A stretch of DNA of 64,000 nucleotides from Mycobacterium angelicum (lineage in GTDB: Bacteria; Actinomycetota; Actinomycetes; Mycobacteriales; Mycobacteriaceae): positions 162,835-226,834 of the forward strand of contig NZ_MVHE01000005.1 in the NCBI RefSeq assembly GCF_002086155.1, given 5' to 3'. Both the position numbers and the translations under genes were made by a program. Below the pieces are notes generated by a model, which had not been told where the DNA came from, ran no database searches, and saw nothing but the letters and a program-made list of their open reading frames with translations. Below are positions 27,396 to 36,211 of this stretch, piece after piece; position 1 is the stretch's first letter; each line of letters begins with the position of its first letter.

Positions 27396-30300
27396 GTGAG
27401 CATCAATCCCAGCGATGAGAACGTAACGGCGGGCGGTGCTCAGATAGGGCCTGGCGGGCAAACGCTTCCCGCAACTCGACCGCAGTTAGACCTCTGGCTT
27501 TTGCAGGAATTGCACCGCTCGCCGATCGAATGGCAGCTCGGCATGATGTTCATCATCAGCGGCAAGATAGAACCCAATTTGCTTGAGCAAGCCATTCGCC
27601 GTGTGGTGTCTGAAGCCGAACCAATAAGAGTCGGATTTCGGGTGCTCGATGGCAAGCTTTACCAAGAGGTCATTGATTGCGAGGGTCTTACGCTACCCGT
27701 CCATGACCTGACCGGCTCGCTGGATCCCGTGCAGCAGGCCTACCGGATAGCCTCCTTGATACAACGCACGCCGATGCCATTGGCCGGCCCGTTGCTTAAA
27801 TTCACGTTGTTACAAACGCGACAGGACGAATTCTATCTGTTCTTGTGCGCACATCATATGGTCCTCGATGGCTTCGGCATAATGCTTGTAGTCAATCGAA
27901 TCGCATCTGTTTACTCTGCGCTGGTTTCACGGATGCCGCTTCCGCCTGCATTCTTCGGATCGTTACAGGACCTCGTTCGCTGCGAGCTAGAATACGAGAA
28001 ATCCACACACTATCGCGAAGATCGCGATTACTGGGATGCGATCCTACGCTCCGCAAGAGGGCCGGATTATCAGTTGCAGCAGGCCGAGAAAGGGCGTGAC
28101 TTCTTCACGCCTTCCGCTCCGGTTCAGTTTGAAAAACATGTTGTCCGCCAAACCCAACAACTGGCCAAACGTCTGAACATGCGGCAACCGGCAGTCTTCA
28201 CTGCGGCATGTGCACTGCTAGTCCTTAGTTGGGATGCTGGTAGTTCGGAGGTGGTGCTGGATTTTCCGGTCAGTAGGCGAACGACTCCTGAGCTGAAGAC
28301 CTTTCCGGGAATGGTTAGCGGGGTTGTGCCGCTGGTGTTACAGGCGGCGCCGGATACCGCATTCACAGATTTTTGCGGACATGTTGACATGCGAATACAA
28401 GAGGCTTTGCGCCACCAGCGTTTTCCGGTGCACAGTTCTGCGGATAGGGGAGAGCGCCGAGCCGCTGGCGCGACCGCTAGTAGGGTGAGCGTTAATTTCC
28501 TACCGCGGGCAACCGTAACTCCGTTCGGTGATGCCCCGGTATCTGCCGTGGGCACAAATTATGGACGCGTGAACTACTTCGGTCTGTTCTCAACAATGGA
28601 CGGGGACCAGCTCCTTTTGAGCACGGTGGGGGCTGGCCAACCTTATTCCGACTTTGACGCCGCCGACTTTGCGAAGCGCCTATCGCAAATCCTGCTGGCG
28701 GTGGCCGATGATCCCGGTCGGCGGTTGTCGTCGGTAGATCTGGTTCACGGGGCCGAGCGCGCTCACTTGCGGAAGTGGGGTAATCAGGCAGCGCCGAGCG
28801 TTACGTCGCGCTCGGCGCCGGCTTCGGTTCCCGCACTGTTTGCGGCTCAGGTAGCGGCCACGCCAGAAGCAGTGGCGCTGGTGTGCGAGGGTCAGTCGTT
28901 GTCCTATCGTCAACTGGACCAGGCCGCTAATCAGCTCGCTCACCTACTTACCGACTACGGGATAGGCCCCGGCGAGGTGGTGGGGCTGCTAATGGAACGG
29001 TCCGTGCGGGCCATTGTCGCGATTTTGGCGGTACTTAAGGCGGGTGCGGCTTATCTGCCGATCGATCCGGCACATCCCGACAGCCGTGTCGAGTTCGTGA
29101 TCGGCGACGCTAACCCGGCGGCCGTAATCACTAGCGCCGGGCTGAAGAGCCGAGTCGACGGATACAACCTGCGGGTTATCGACGTCGATGACCCGGCGAC
29201 CAACAACCAACCCACCCACGGGTTGCCGGTGCCCAACGCGGACAACATAGCCCACATCATCTACACCTCCGGCACCACCGGCGTGCCGAAGGGGGTGGCG
29301 GTTACCCAGCGCAATGTCACTCAGCTGTTCGACTCGCTGGAGATCGGCGTGGAGCTAACGCCGAAACAAGTGTGGACGCAGTTTCATTCGTATGCATTCG
29401 ACTTCTCGGCATGGGAGATCTGGGGTGCGCTGCTACACGGCGGCCGGCTTGTGGTGGTGCCCGATCGGGTGATCGGTTCTGCGGGGGATTTCCATGCCTT
29501 ACTGATCGACGAGCGGGTCACGGTACTTACCCAGACGCCTTCCGCGCTGCGAATCCTATGCCCGGAGGGATTAGAGTCGGCGACGCTGGTGATCGGTGCC
29601 GAGCCCTGCCCACCGGAACTAGTCGATCGCTGGGCGCCTGGGCGGGTGATGGTTAACGTCTACGGCCCAACCGAGACGACGATGTGGTTGGCCAAGAGCG
29701 CGCCCCTGCAGGCGGGGTGCGGGGCGCCGCCGATCGGGTCGCCGGTATCGAGTGCGGCGTTTTTTGTGCTGGACGAATGGCTGCGCCCGGTGCCTGTCGG
29801 CGTTGTCGGTGAGTTGTACATCGCGGGTGCCGGAGTCGGTTGCGGGTACTGGCGCCGATCGGGACTGACCGCGTCTCGGTTTGTGGCCTGCCCGGATGCG
29901 GCTGGGGCGCGGATGTATCGCAGTGGGGACCTCGTGCGCTGGCGCGCCGACGGCCAGCTGACATGGGTGGGACGCGCTGACGAACAGGTCAAGATCCGTG
30001 GATATCGCATCGAACTCGGCGAAGTTCAAGCGGCGCTAGCCGGTCTAGATGGGGTGGATCAGGCGGTGGTCATCGTGCGTGAAGACCGCCCCGGCGACAA
30101 ACGGTTGGTGGGGTATGTAACCGGTGGGGCAGACGGGGCACTCCTGCGCGCGCAGCTAGCCGAGCAGCTGCCGCCGTACCTGGTCCCGACCGCGATCGTG
30201 AGGCTGGCGGAGCTGCCGTTGACTGTCAACGGCAAGCTCGGCACCAGCTCGCTGCCGTTGCCGGAGTGCTGCGTTGCTGAGTATCAGGCCCCGGTCGGCC

Positions 30301-31358
30301 CTGTCGAGCAGGCCTTGGCTGACATCTACGCGGAAGTTTTAGGGCTTGAGCGGGTTAGCGTCGGTGATTCGTTTTTCGACCTGGGCGGCGACAGCATCTT
30401 GGCAATGCACGCCGTGGCGGCGATCAACACGAGGCTCGATGATGAGCTTACGGTGCGTGCCCTATTCGACACGCCAACCGTTGCAAGTCTGTCCTGCCGA
30501 ATTGGCGCCCGGGAGAATGAAGTCGAAATCGTTCCCGTCGAGTTACTAAAGAAAGGCGCAGGCGTCCCCCTGTTTTGTCTTCCGCCGGGGGGAGGGCTTA
30601 GTTGGCCATACCGAACCCTGGGCCCGTATGTTGATTGTCCAATCATCGGCATTCAACAAGTGTTGCCGGACGGAAGGTCTGCGCCTGGATCAATCCGCGA
30701 CGTGGCGCAGATCTATGCAGACACAATCCAGGGGCTTCACCCGGACGGTCCATACGATCTTCTGGGGTGGTCAATTGGCGGGGTTATCGCCCATCAGCTT
30801 GCCGTTGAGCTGCGGCGGCGCGGGTGTCTGGTGCGCCGCCTGCTGGTTCTCGATCCGTTGCTGTCCAACTCGTCCCCCAACGACGATCGCACCTCCAACG
30901 GTATAGGTGCGTTCTCCGAAAGTGATGTGCTCGAGTACTTTTTGACATCCGCTGGCATCGACGTGCCGGAGCACGTTCTGCCCCTTACCTATCAGACGGC
31001 TGCGGAGTTGGTTAGCCAGCGCACTGCGGTGGACTCCATTCTTCCACCCAGGTCGATTCTCGGAACCGTAGTCAAGAACATCAATACTAATGGATCACTA
31101 TTATCACGGCACGTGCCGGAATTATTTGATGGCGACATGGTTATCTTCTCGGCGACGGGTGACGATGGGAGCGCGTCATTGGCCCGAATCTGGCGGCCAT
31201 ACGTCGGGGGCGATATCAGCGAATATCCTGTCGACTGCACGCATAACACTATGCTGACCAAGGAATCACTCGACTTATTCAGTGACCAACTGGCGTCGTA
31301 TTTCATGTCTCGCGCACAATCCGCGGTCACCCCCAGCCCCGTAGCTCATCTTCTGTGA
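27396..31358 (+). CDS. Nonribosomal peptide synthetase, C-A-T-TE
   Basis: 1320 residues. Start GTG 27396 with GGGGAGA 4-5 bases upstream. Condensation domain (about 20-440; catalytic HHMVLDG at about 152), adenylation domain (about 480-940; [42 protein letters not shown], and NGK with its lysine), thiolation domain ([13 protein letters not shown], serine near 999), and a type I thioesterase (about 1040-1310; GWSIGG nucleophile near 1126, His near 1281 in CTHNTM). Specificity residues read by alignment to GrsA are D-F-W-T-V-G-V-M-W, which I cannot assign. The initial C domain implies it receives an acyl or peptidyl donor from another carrier, probably the second synthetase. The 3' end overlaps the convergent carbamoyltransferase-like gene by 84 bases. 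Confidence 0.95.
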   Translation: MSINPSDENVTAGGAQIGPGGQTLPATRPQLDLWLLQELHRSPIEWQLGMMFIISGKIEPNLLEQAIRRVVSEAEPIRVGFRVLDGKLYQEVIDCEGLTLPVHDLTGSLDPVQQAYRIASLIQRTPMPLAGPLLKFTLLQTRQDEFYLFLCAHHMVLDGFGIMLVVNRIASVYSALVSRMPLPPAFFGSLQDLVRCELEYEKSTHYREDRDYWDAILRSARGPDYQLQQAEKGRDFFTPSAPVQFEKHVVRQTQQLAKRLNMRQPAVFTAACALLVLSWDAGSSEVVLDFPVSRRTTPELKTFPGMVSGVVPLVLQAAPDTAFTDFCGHVDMRIQEALRHQRFPVHSSADRGERRAAGATASRVSVNFLPRATVTPFGDAPVSAVGTNYGRVNYFGLFSTMDGDQLLLSTVGAGQPYSDFDAADFAKRLSQILLAVADDPGRRLSSVDLVHGAERAHLRKWGNQAAPSVTSRSAPASVPALFAAQVAATPEAVALVCEGQSLSYRQLDQAANQLAHLLTDYGIGPGEVVGLLMERSVRAIVAILAVLKAGAAYLPIDPAHPDSRVEFVIGDANPAAVITSAGLKSRVDGYNLRVIDVDDPATNNQPTHGLPVPNADNIAHIIYTSGTTGVPKGVAVTQRNVTQLFDSLEIGVELTPKQVWTQFHSYAFDFSAWEIWGALLHGGRLVVVPDRVIGSAGDFHALLIDERVTVLTQTPSALRILCPEGLESATLVIGAEPCPPELVDRWAPGRVMVNVYGPTETTMWLAKSAPLQAGCGAPPIGSPVSSAAFFVLDEWLRPVPVGVVGELYIAGAGVGCGYWRRSGLTASRFVACPDAAGARMYRSGDLVRWRADGQLTWVGRADEQVKIRGYRIELGEVQAALAGLDGVDQAVVIVREDRPGDKRLVGYVTGGADGALLRAQLAEQLPPYLVPTAIVRLAELPLTVNGKLGTSSLPLPECCVAEYQAPVGPVEQALADIYAEVLGLERVSVGDSFFDLGGDSILAMHAVAAINTRLDDELTVRALFDTPTVASLSCRIGARENEVEIVPVELLKKGAGVPLFCLPPGGGLSWPYRTLGPYVDCPIIGIQQVLPDGRSAPGSIRDVAQIYADTIQGLHPDGPYDLLGWSIGGVIAHQLAVELRRRGCLVRRLLVLDPLLSNSSPNDDRTSNGIGAFSESDVLEYFLTSAGIDVPEHVLPLTYQTAAELVSQRTAVDSILPPRSILGTVVKNINTNGSLLSRHVPELFDGDMVIFSATGDDGSASLARIWRPYVGGDISEYPVDCTHNTMLTKESLDLFSDQLASYFMSRAQSAVTPSPVAHLL

Positions 31359-32225
31359 TTGATCGAGCAGGAGCTGCAGAATAGACATCCGCACCGATAC
31401 GCCGAGGTCGCTCTGGTCATACACTCGTACCCTGGGATCGCCGAGCATCTCGCTCGAGATGTCGTCGATTATCGGCATCGGTGACAGGACTACCGCGTGT
31501 GCCGGTAGTGACTCGGCAGACTGCTTCGTTAGCGTGTAATCAGACCTGTCGCCGTCGGTCACCGGTGTGATGCCAGTGATGATCAGCGCATCGAGATCTG
31601 AAAAATCCGGAGCTTCGGTCCACGTTACGCAGCTATTTAATTCCTCGCCAAAAGCGATGCCGTGGTTTGACCGCGAATATGGCGCGATCAATCTCAATGA
31701 ACGTGGCGGCCGCCGGTTGAGTAGATGAAGTAGCGACCGTGAGGCTCGCATCGTCAAGTCGCCGCAGATCCCCACCCGGATTTCCTGAATGGGCCCGACG
31801 AATCTCTGCAGGGCAACGAAATCTATAAGCGCTTGGGTGGGGTGTTCACCGCCGGGGTCGCCGCCGTTTATTACCGGTACCGGACTTGCCGCGTGGATAT
31901 GGTCACGGTCGAGGGGCTCGCCCGGCCGGATCACTACCAAGTCGGCCATGCCACCGATGGCTCGAAGCGTGTCAGTCACGGATTCGGCACGCGGCATCCC
32001 CGGCCCGTGCCGCAATTCGGTTACGGAAAGCCCAGTGGCGCCTAAACGAGTTGCCGCCGCTGCGAAGCCGAAATGAGTTCGCAACGAGCTTTCCAGAAAA
32101 ATTAAGCCGATAACCGACCCGGATACATCCCCACGGCCAGCATGCGGGCCGGAAATAACCGAGTCGATGTCATCGTCGGTGAGGTCATTAATGTCGAGCA
32201 AGTGGCGAACGCCGTTGCTACCCAT
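31275..32225 (-). CDS. Aspartate carbamoyltransferase-like protein, altered active site
   Basis: 316 residues, the length and fold signature of PyrB. The carbamoyl-phosphate loop is [10 protein letters not shown] (canonical STRT becomes SLRT at 47-50); HPTQALIDF at 128-136 keeps the carbamoyl-binding His and Gln. The aspartate side looks changed: the usual RVQ loop is replaced by TGIT, and HPLPR by SPMPI. I infer a carbamoyl (or similar) transferase with a non-aspartate acceptor serving the island pathway rather than pyrimidine synthesis. Last gene of the operon radical SAM - nitroreductase-like - this gene (gaps 54 and 41 bases). Its last ~27 codons lie antisense to the synthetase end. Confidence 0.85.
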   Translation of the reverse strand: MGSNGVRHLLDINDLTDDDIDSVISGPHAGRGDVSGSVIGLIFLESSLRTHFGFAAAATRLGATGLSVTELRHGPGMPRAESVTDTLRAIGGMADLVVIRPGEPLDRDHIHAASPVPVINGGDPGGEHPTQALIDFVALQRFVGPIQEIRVGICGDLTMRASRSLLHLLNRRPPRSLRLIAPYSRSNHGIAFGEELNSCVTWTEAPDFSDLDALIITGITPVTDGDRSDYTLTKQSAESLPAHAVVLSPMPIIDDISSEMLGDPRVRVYDQSDLGVSVRMSILQLLLDQSQKMSYGAGGDRGLCARHEIRRQLVTE

Positions 32226-32266
32226 CTAGGCTACGGCCTTTCAGTCAGTACTGGATTGGAATCCCG

Positions 32267-32923
32267 CTAGCGCCAGACGGTCAGATCCTCAAGCCGCGCG
32301 CCCATTGACGGCCGGCCCCCGCCGTCATGCGGTCCCAGACTAAGGACTCCCACTAGGTCGCCCCGGATGCATAGCTTTCGCTTGATAATGTCTTCCGCCA
32401 CCAGCACATCGGCCATAAAAACAGCACCGAAACCCAGGGCATTCGCGGCTAGCCACATATTTTCTACAGCTGCACCGATACCCAGCATTTCACTGCCATA
32501 CCCGGTGATCGCTTTAACGCTGGTACCTGTCGAAGCCAATTGCCTTTTCCGGCCGCTGAACACACCGCGATTTTCGACGAATATGCCAACCGGTGCTATC
32601 CGAAGAATCTCGACCGACTCGATAACTGTGCTCGGGAAGTACTTGCGAGGTAATCCCGTCGATATATGAGGCTGAGGGCCATACGCGGCCGCCCCCTTAG
32701 CTTCCTGGACGCAGTCGGCGATCGAGTCGAGCAGAACTCTGTCCTGCACAATGTGGAAGCGCCAAGGTTGAGCATTCTTTGAGGAGGGCGCGGCAAGCCC
32801 ACACTCTACGATGCGGACCAGGTCTGTTGTCGGTACCGGTTCGCTGGTAAATGTTTCCCTGATGCTCCGTCGCCTTAGTATTAAGTCGATAAACTCCTTC
32901 GCATTCGTATCGGTTACCGGCAC
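32267..32923 (-). CDS. Nitroreductase-family FMN oxidoreductase
   Basis: 218 residues. RRRSIRETF near the N-terminus and AAPSSKNAQPWRFHIV (about 45-60) are the FMN-phosphate and dimer signatures; GIGAAVENMWLAANALGFGAVFMADV is the usual second block, and VGVLSLGPHD the third. Start GTG with AAGGGAG 8 bases upstream. Such enzymes reduce nitro groups or enones, and some act as dehydrogenases or azoline oxidases on carrier-bound or ribosomal peptides; which applies here is unknown. Middle gene of the minus-strand tailoring operon. Confidence 0.9.
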   Translation of the reverse strand: MPVTDTNAKEFIDLILRRRSIRETFTSEPVPTTDLVRIVECGLAAPSSKNAQPWRFHIVQDRVLLDSIADCVQEAKGAAAYGPQPHISTGLPRKYFPSTVIESVEILRIAPVGIFVENRGVFSGRKRQLASTGTSVKAITGYGSEMLGIGAAVENMWLAANALGFGAVFMADVLVAEDIIKRKLCIRGDLVGVLSLGPHDGGGRPSMGARLEDLTVWR

Positions 32924-32977
32924 GAAAATGGCTCCCTTCTGCCAAAGATTCCCATTAACGATTTCTGGAAGGCCGGA

Positions 32978-34120
32978 TCAAATCAGGCGGGGACGTCCAT
33001 GGTGAATTTCAGCGTCGCCATTTTGATAGGTCGAGGGCAGTGTGAGGGTGTTGTGCGTACACGGAACGCAGCTGGGTCCCAGCGCGACACCATAGCGCTG
33101 GGTGATCTCGCGGGCCGCCAAATACGCATCGAGCATGAATTCGGCGGAGGGCACTGTCCAGTCTCTCATCGGGGTGGCCGGGTCAGGCCGGAACGGACTG
33201 AGCACTGGCGTACAGCCGCGGCTCGCGATCTCAGTGATGCCTTCGAGTGTGGACTCCAGTGGTTCGATGCCGAGCATGAACATCGACCGGACCCGGTGCC
33301 CGCCGAGCACCGACGCGGCATTCGCCAGATAGTCCAAGTAGTGGGTCCTGCCCTTTTTGTGCTTTCGCGGCATGAGCCGGCGGGCCAGGTCGTCGCTCCA
33401 GACCTCGAGGTTGACACTAATTTCGTTGATCCCGATCTCGTCGAGCCACAACGGATCCATGACGTCGCCGACCGGCACCATCATGATGTCTATTGGGACA
33501 TCAGGGAATTGGGCAGCGGCAAGCTCGTAGAGGGCGCGCATGTAGTCGTAATGCTCCGGACGCGGCGTTCCGCCGGATATCAGAACATGACTAGCTGGCT
33601 GCAGCGGATCGGCAAGGGCGACCTGGACCAGCTCAATTAATCGGTTGACGTCGTTGGCCCGATACTGGAACTCGTACGGAATATCGCAGAACTTGCATGT
33701 GAACGCGCAACCGCTAATCGGGGAGATTCTCACGCGGTCGGTGTGTGTAAATCCTAGGCTGCTGTAGGCGATCCCTTCGCCGTTGGACTGCCCGTGGAAT
33801 TGCGGTGGCATCCAAAACTTTGCGCGCGAGGAGAATCCGTCGCCGTCAACCCATAAGCCCGCACTGTCGACACAGAGCTGGAAAATGCTGTTGCTGACGA
33901 AATTCGGGTTGTATTCCTCGATCGGCGCGTTGACCCACACCTCGCCTTCCAGCACCAACACAATACCCGACGTCGACGGGTAATCCGCTGGTGTCAGCGG
34001 CCGGTCACCGTTGTGGGATCGAATGTATTCCGCTGCGCCGGCCGTGATCTGGATACCAGATTGCAATAGGTGAAATTTGAGACGCTCGGCTTCGGTTAAT
34101 GAAATCACCCTCGAATTCAT
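32978..34120 (-). CDS. Radical SAM enzyme of unknown substrate
   Basis: 380 residues from ATG 34120 (AGAAGG 5 bases upstream; an adjacent ATG at 34123 is possible). Residues 1-125 form an unrecognised N-terminal domain (LTEAERLKFHLLQSGIQIT, VLVLEGEVWVNAP). The radical SAM core follows: C138-A-F-T-C142-K-F-C145 for the [4Fe-4S] cluster, SAM-binding SGGTPRPEHYDYMRAL, and a TIM-barrel tail with SVNLEVWSDDLARRLMPRKHKKGR in parts. Further cysteines in CVPC near residue 360 might bind an auxiliary cluster or substrate. No SPASM, HemN or methyltransferase domain recognised. First gene of the tailoring operon. Confidence 0.9.
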   Translation of the reverse strand: MNSRVISLTEAERLKFHLLQSGIQITAGAAEYIRSHNGDRPLTPADYPSTSGIVLVLEGEVWVNAPIEEYNPNFVSNSIFQLCVDSAGLWVDGDGFSSRAKFWMPPQFHGQSNGEGIAYSSLGFTHTDRVRISPISGCAFTCKFCDIPYEFQYRANDVNRLIELVQVALADPLQPASHVLISGGTPRPEHYDYMRALYELAAAQFPDVPIDIMMVPVGDVMDPLWLDEIGINEISVNLEVWSDDLARRLMPRKHKKGRTHYLDYLANAASVLGGHRVRSMFMLGIEPLESTLEGITEIASRGCTPVLSPFRPDPATPMRDWTVPSAEFMLDAYLAAREITQRYGVALGPSCVPCTHNTLTLPSTYQNGDAEIHHGRPRLI

Positions 34121-34229
34121 CATCGCCTTCTTTTCATGATCTCGTACGCCGAAACTACATATGCGAGTGCCGCCGTATTGATTGCGGATCTTTACGGGCG
34201 CTGTCTGCGGTAGCAGCAAGGCGTGGGTT

Positions 34230-34247
34230 CCGTTGCGTGAGCAACGG
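34230..34247. promoter_or_regulatory. Palindrome upstream of the radical SAM gene
   Basis: CCGTTGC-GTGA-GCAACGG, perfect 7-base arms, 110 bases upstream of the radical SAM start. It shares the GTTG...CAAC half-sites of the palindrome at 27295, with different spacing. Confidence 0.5.
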
Positions 34248-34520
34248 CCCGGGTTAATTCGTCGTGTGGCACGATGTGGAGCCTAGCGGTTACTGTACCT
34301 TTGTGCTCACCGTGGAGGGTCTATTGCGTCTGAAAGTCTACTGGCAATTCGCCGGCATTTCGCTGAATCGATCAGCAGTCCAACAGGTGTCGGGTTATGG
34401 TTCCTCACCATTCATTGTTCACAAGCCTGAAACAAATAACCGCTTCGTGTTTCGGTGTCGTAAGACGCAGGTGAACGCCTGGATTGAGGAATGGTTGAGC
34501 TGCAGTTGATAGTAACGCGA

Positions 34521-34536
34521 GACGTATATATACGTC
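34521..34536. promoter_or_regulatory. Perfect 16-bp AT-rich palindrome upstream of ATP-grasp operon
   Basis: GACGTATATATACGTC is fully self-complementary. It lies 9 bases before a TACGTT -10 candidate (34545-34550) for the small ORF and ATP-grasp gene. Confidence 0.6.
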
Positions 34537-34565
34537 AGTCGTCATACGTTGTGTGGCGTGTCATC

Positions 34566-34718
34566 ATGAGCGCGACGATGTGGCACCGCGATCGCATCCA
34601 GGTCTCGCCCGGCAGCGGTTACGTCCTAGACGGTCGCGTCAGCGCTTTTCCAGCCTGCCCCTATATGGAGCGGGTATCCCTTGTCCGGCCAAGCAGGTTA
34701 TCGGTGGTGTCGAAATGA
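34566..34718 (+). CDS. Small ORF (50 aa) coupled to the ATP-grasp gene
   Basis: 50 codons starting MSATMWHRDR and ending VRPSRLSVVSK. Its TGA overlaps the ATP-grasp ATG as ATGA. It has no clear ribosome site, but TACGTT lies 15 bases upstream, so a very short leader is possible. The frame is open back to ATG 34491. No family recognised. It could be a real small protein, a coupling leader, or, given the ATP-grasp ligase next door, a peptide substrate; the sequence alone does not decide. Confidence 0.35.
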   Translation: MSATMWHRDRIQVSPGSGYVLDGRVSAFPACPYMERVSLVRPSRLSVVSK

Positions 34719-36064
34719 CTGATCGTGCTCGATTGATTGACGAGATAGTTGCCAAGCTTGGAGATCGCCGGCTGGTATGGTTCGGGACTCGCGGCGACGA
34801 TGTCCAATCTGTAGCCGAGTTGCCGCAGCTCTCGGCGGTTTTCTCGGTCATCAATAGCTACACGTCCAGTGATCACGTGACCGCAATGTCCTTGGAGGAG
34901 GTGTCGAGGAAGCGCGTCGATCTCGACACGTTCAGCGTCGACGATCATCCGCAGGATGTGATGGTCGGTGTGCTGAGAAGTGCCATCTATGCGGCACTCT
35001 CCGGACCAGCGGCGGTCCTCACTTATCGACCCAGCGAGTTCCTTTCGGCGATTACGTTTGCAAAGCAGAGACACGCCAGCTACCTGGGGATTTTCGCTGG
35101 GATGCAGCAAGCGTTCGAGCACAAGCCATGGGTGGAAAGTGCTGTTGCCAAATTGGGCCTGCCCCGGGTTCCTTGGCATTACATCGCCGATTCTGAATTC
35201 ACCCGCGCCCATCGGCTGCTCTACGACGGGCCCGTGATGCTGCGTCGCAGCAGAACGACCGGCGGGGTGGGCTTTAGTTTGGTGAAATCCACAGCAGAAC
35301 TCGAGAATGAGTGGCCGTCCGCGAGCGAAGCATTTGTGAGCGTTGCGCCATATTTCGATGATGCTATACCGGTAAATGTGTCGGGAGTTGTATGGCCCGA
35401 CGGGGTCTCGGTGCATCCGGCGTCAATCCAGTTGATTGGAATAGAAGGTTGCACTACGCGCCAATTTGCGTACTGCGGAAATGACTTTGCCGCGGTGGTA
35501 AATTTGGGTCAGGAGATTGTCGAAGACATCGAGTCGGCAGTGCGGGCCATTGGCGGCTGGCTCCGGTCCCAGGGATATCTTGGGGCGTTCGGTGTGGACT
35601 TTCTCGTATGCGGTGGAGTGCCGCTGTTCTCTGAGGTGAATCCGCGGTTCCAGGGGTCTACCCGGTTGTCCTGCGACATAGCCGTGGAAATGGGGCTGGG
35701 GTGCTTACTTCTGGATCACATCGCTTCATTTCTCGGCATCCATAAACCCGAGCATCCTTCGCTATGGGAGATTTCGACGGGCGCACCTCCGCGCGCGCAA
35801 ATTGTTGTCCATCACACGGGGGACACGGCTTCAGCGATAGACCCAACCAACATGGTCGATGCGTTCGAAGCAACTGGAACTCTGCTTCGTGCGGACGTAT
35901 TGACACACCCGGATTTGGACACCGATCCGTGCGCTACGGTTGCTCGGCTCACGGTCGATCGAACTGTTACGCGCTACGGATATGAATTGATTCCCGATTT
36001 CAAACGCATTATCCCAGATTTGAAATTTCATGTCGGGGTCAGCGCTGCGATGGCTCGGGTGTAA
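34715..36064 (+). CDS. ATP-grasp ligase
   Basis: 449 residues. N-terminal pre-ATP-grasp region (LVWFGTRGDDVQSVAELPQL), then the ATP-grasp fold with a glycine-rich loop LRRSRTTGGVGFSLV (about 172-186), and the metal-binding FSEVNPRFQGSTRLSC (about 305-320) whose Glu and Asn bind Mg-ATP. It should activate a carboxylate as acyl-phosphate and join it to an amine or similar nucleophile. It resembles free-standing carboxylate-amine ligases rather than CarB or PurK. Start ATG 34715 overlaps the stop of a small ORF. Expected to make an amide building block or cap for the island product. Confidence 0.88.
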   Translation: MTDRARLIDEIVAKLGDRRLVWFGTRGDDVQSVAELPQLSAVFSVINSYTSSDHVTAMSLEEVSRKRVDLDTFSVDDHPQDVMVGVLRSAIYAALSGPAAVLTYRPSEFLSAITFAKQRHASYLGIFAGMQQAFEHKPWVESAVAKLGLPRVPWHYIADSEFTRAHRLLYDGPVMLRRSRTTGGVGFSLVKSTAELENEWPSASEAFVSVAPYFDDAIPVNVSGVVWPDGVSVHPASIQLIGIEGCTTRQFAYCGNDFAAVVNLGQEIVEDIESAVRAIGGWLRSQGYLGAFGVDFLVCGGVPLFSEVNPRFQGSTRLSCDIAVEMGLGCLLLDHIASFLGIHKPEHPSLWEISTGAPPRAQIVVHHTGDTASAIDPTNMVDAFEATGTLLRADVLTHPDLDTDPCATVARLTVDRTVTRYGYELIPDFKRIIPDLKFHVGVSAAMARV

Positions 36065-36133
36065 CGAGGCTGGCTGGTTTCCGCGTCGTTGCGGTCGTCG
36101 TGGCCGAAAATTCAGAAAGGTGTGACAGGACTG

Positions 36134-36211
36134 GTGAATGTCGAACGTATGAGTGTCCAGCCGGGTGTGTGCACCCAGCCGCAACGAGCTGGGTCCACGT
36201 GGCGGTCGTGA
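36134..36211 (+). CDS. Tiny ORF (25 aa) overlapping the amidase start
   Basis: GTG at 36134, 25 codons (MNVERMSVQPGV..., ending GSTWRS, one Cys); its TGA overlaps the amidase GTG as GTGA. AAAGG lies 13 bases upstream, which is too far for a good ribosome site. Perhaps only a coupling leader; may be chance. Confidence 0.3.
   Translation: MNVERMSVQPGVCTQPQRAGSTWRS

Larger units (their letters stand above)
34124..34714. other. 590-base intergenic region between divergent tailoring operons
   Basis: AT-richer than the flanks, with two perfect palindromes (34230-34247, 34521-34536) and one small ORF (34566-34718). The upstream ORF of 81 codons (34264-34509) shows no protein-like pattern. Likely a regulatory region for both operons. 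Confidence 0.55.

Noticed and set aside
34264..34509. 81-codon ORF in the tailoring-operon intergenic region
   Set aside because: Weak GTG start over a palindrome-rich region, no protein-like pattern, no coupling to a neighbour.
36100..36207. Cys-rich N-terminal extension of the amidase
   Set aside because: No ribosome site, and the amidase family N-terminus begins at 36208.
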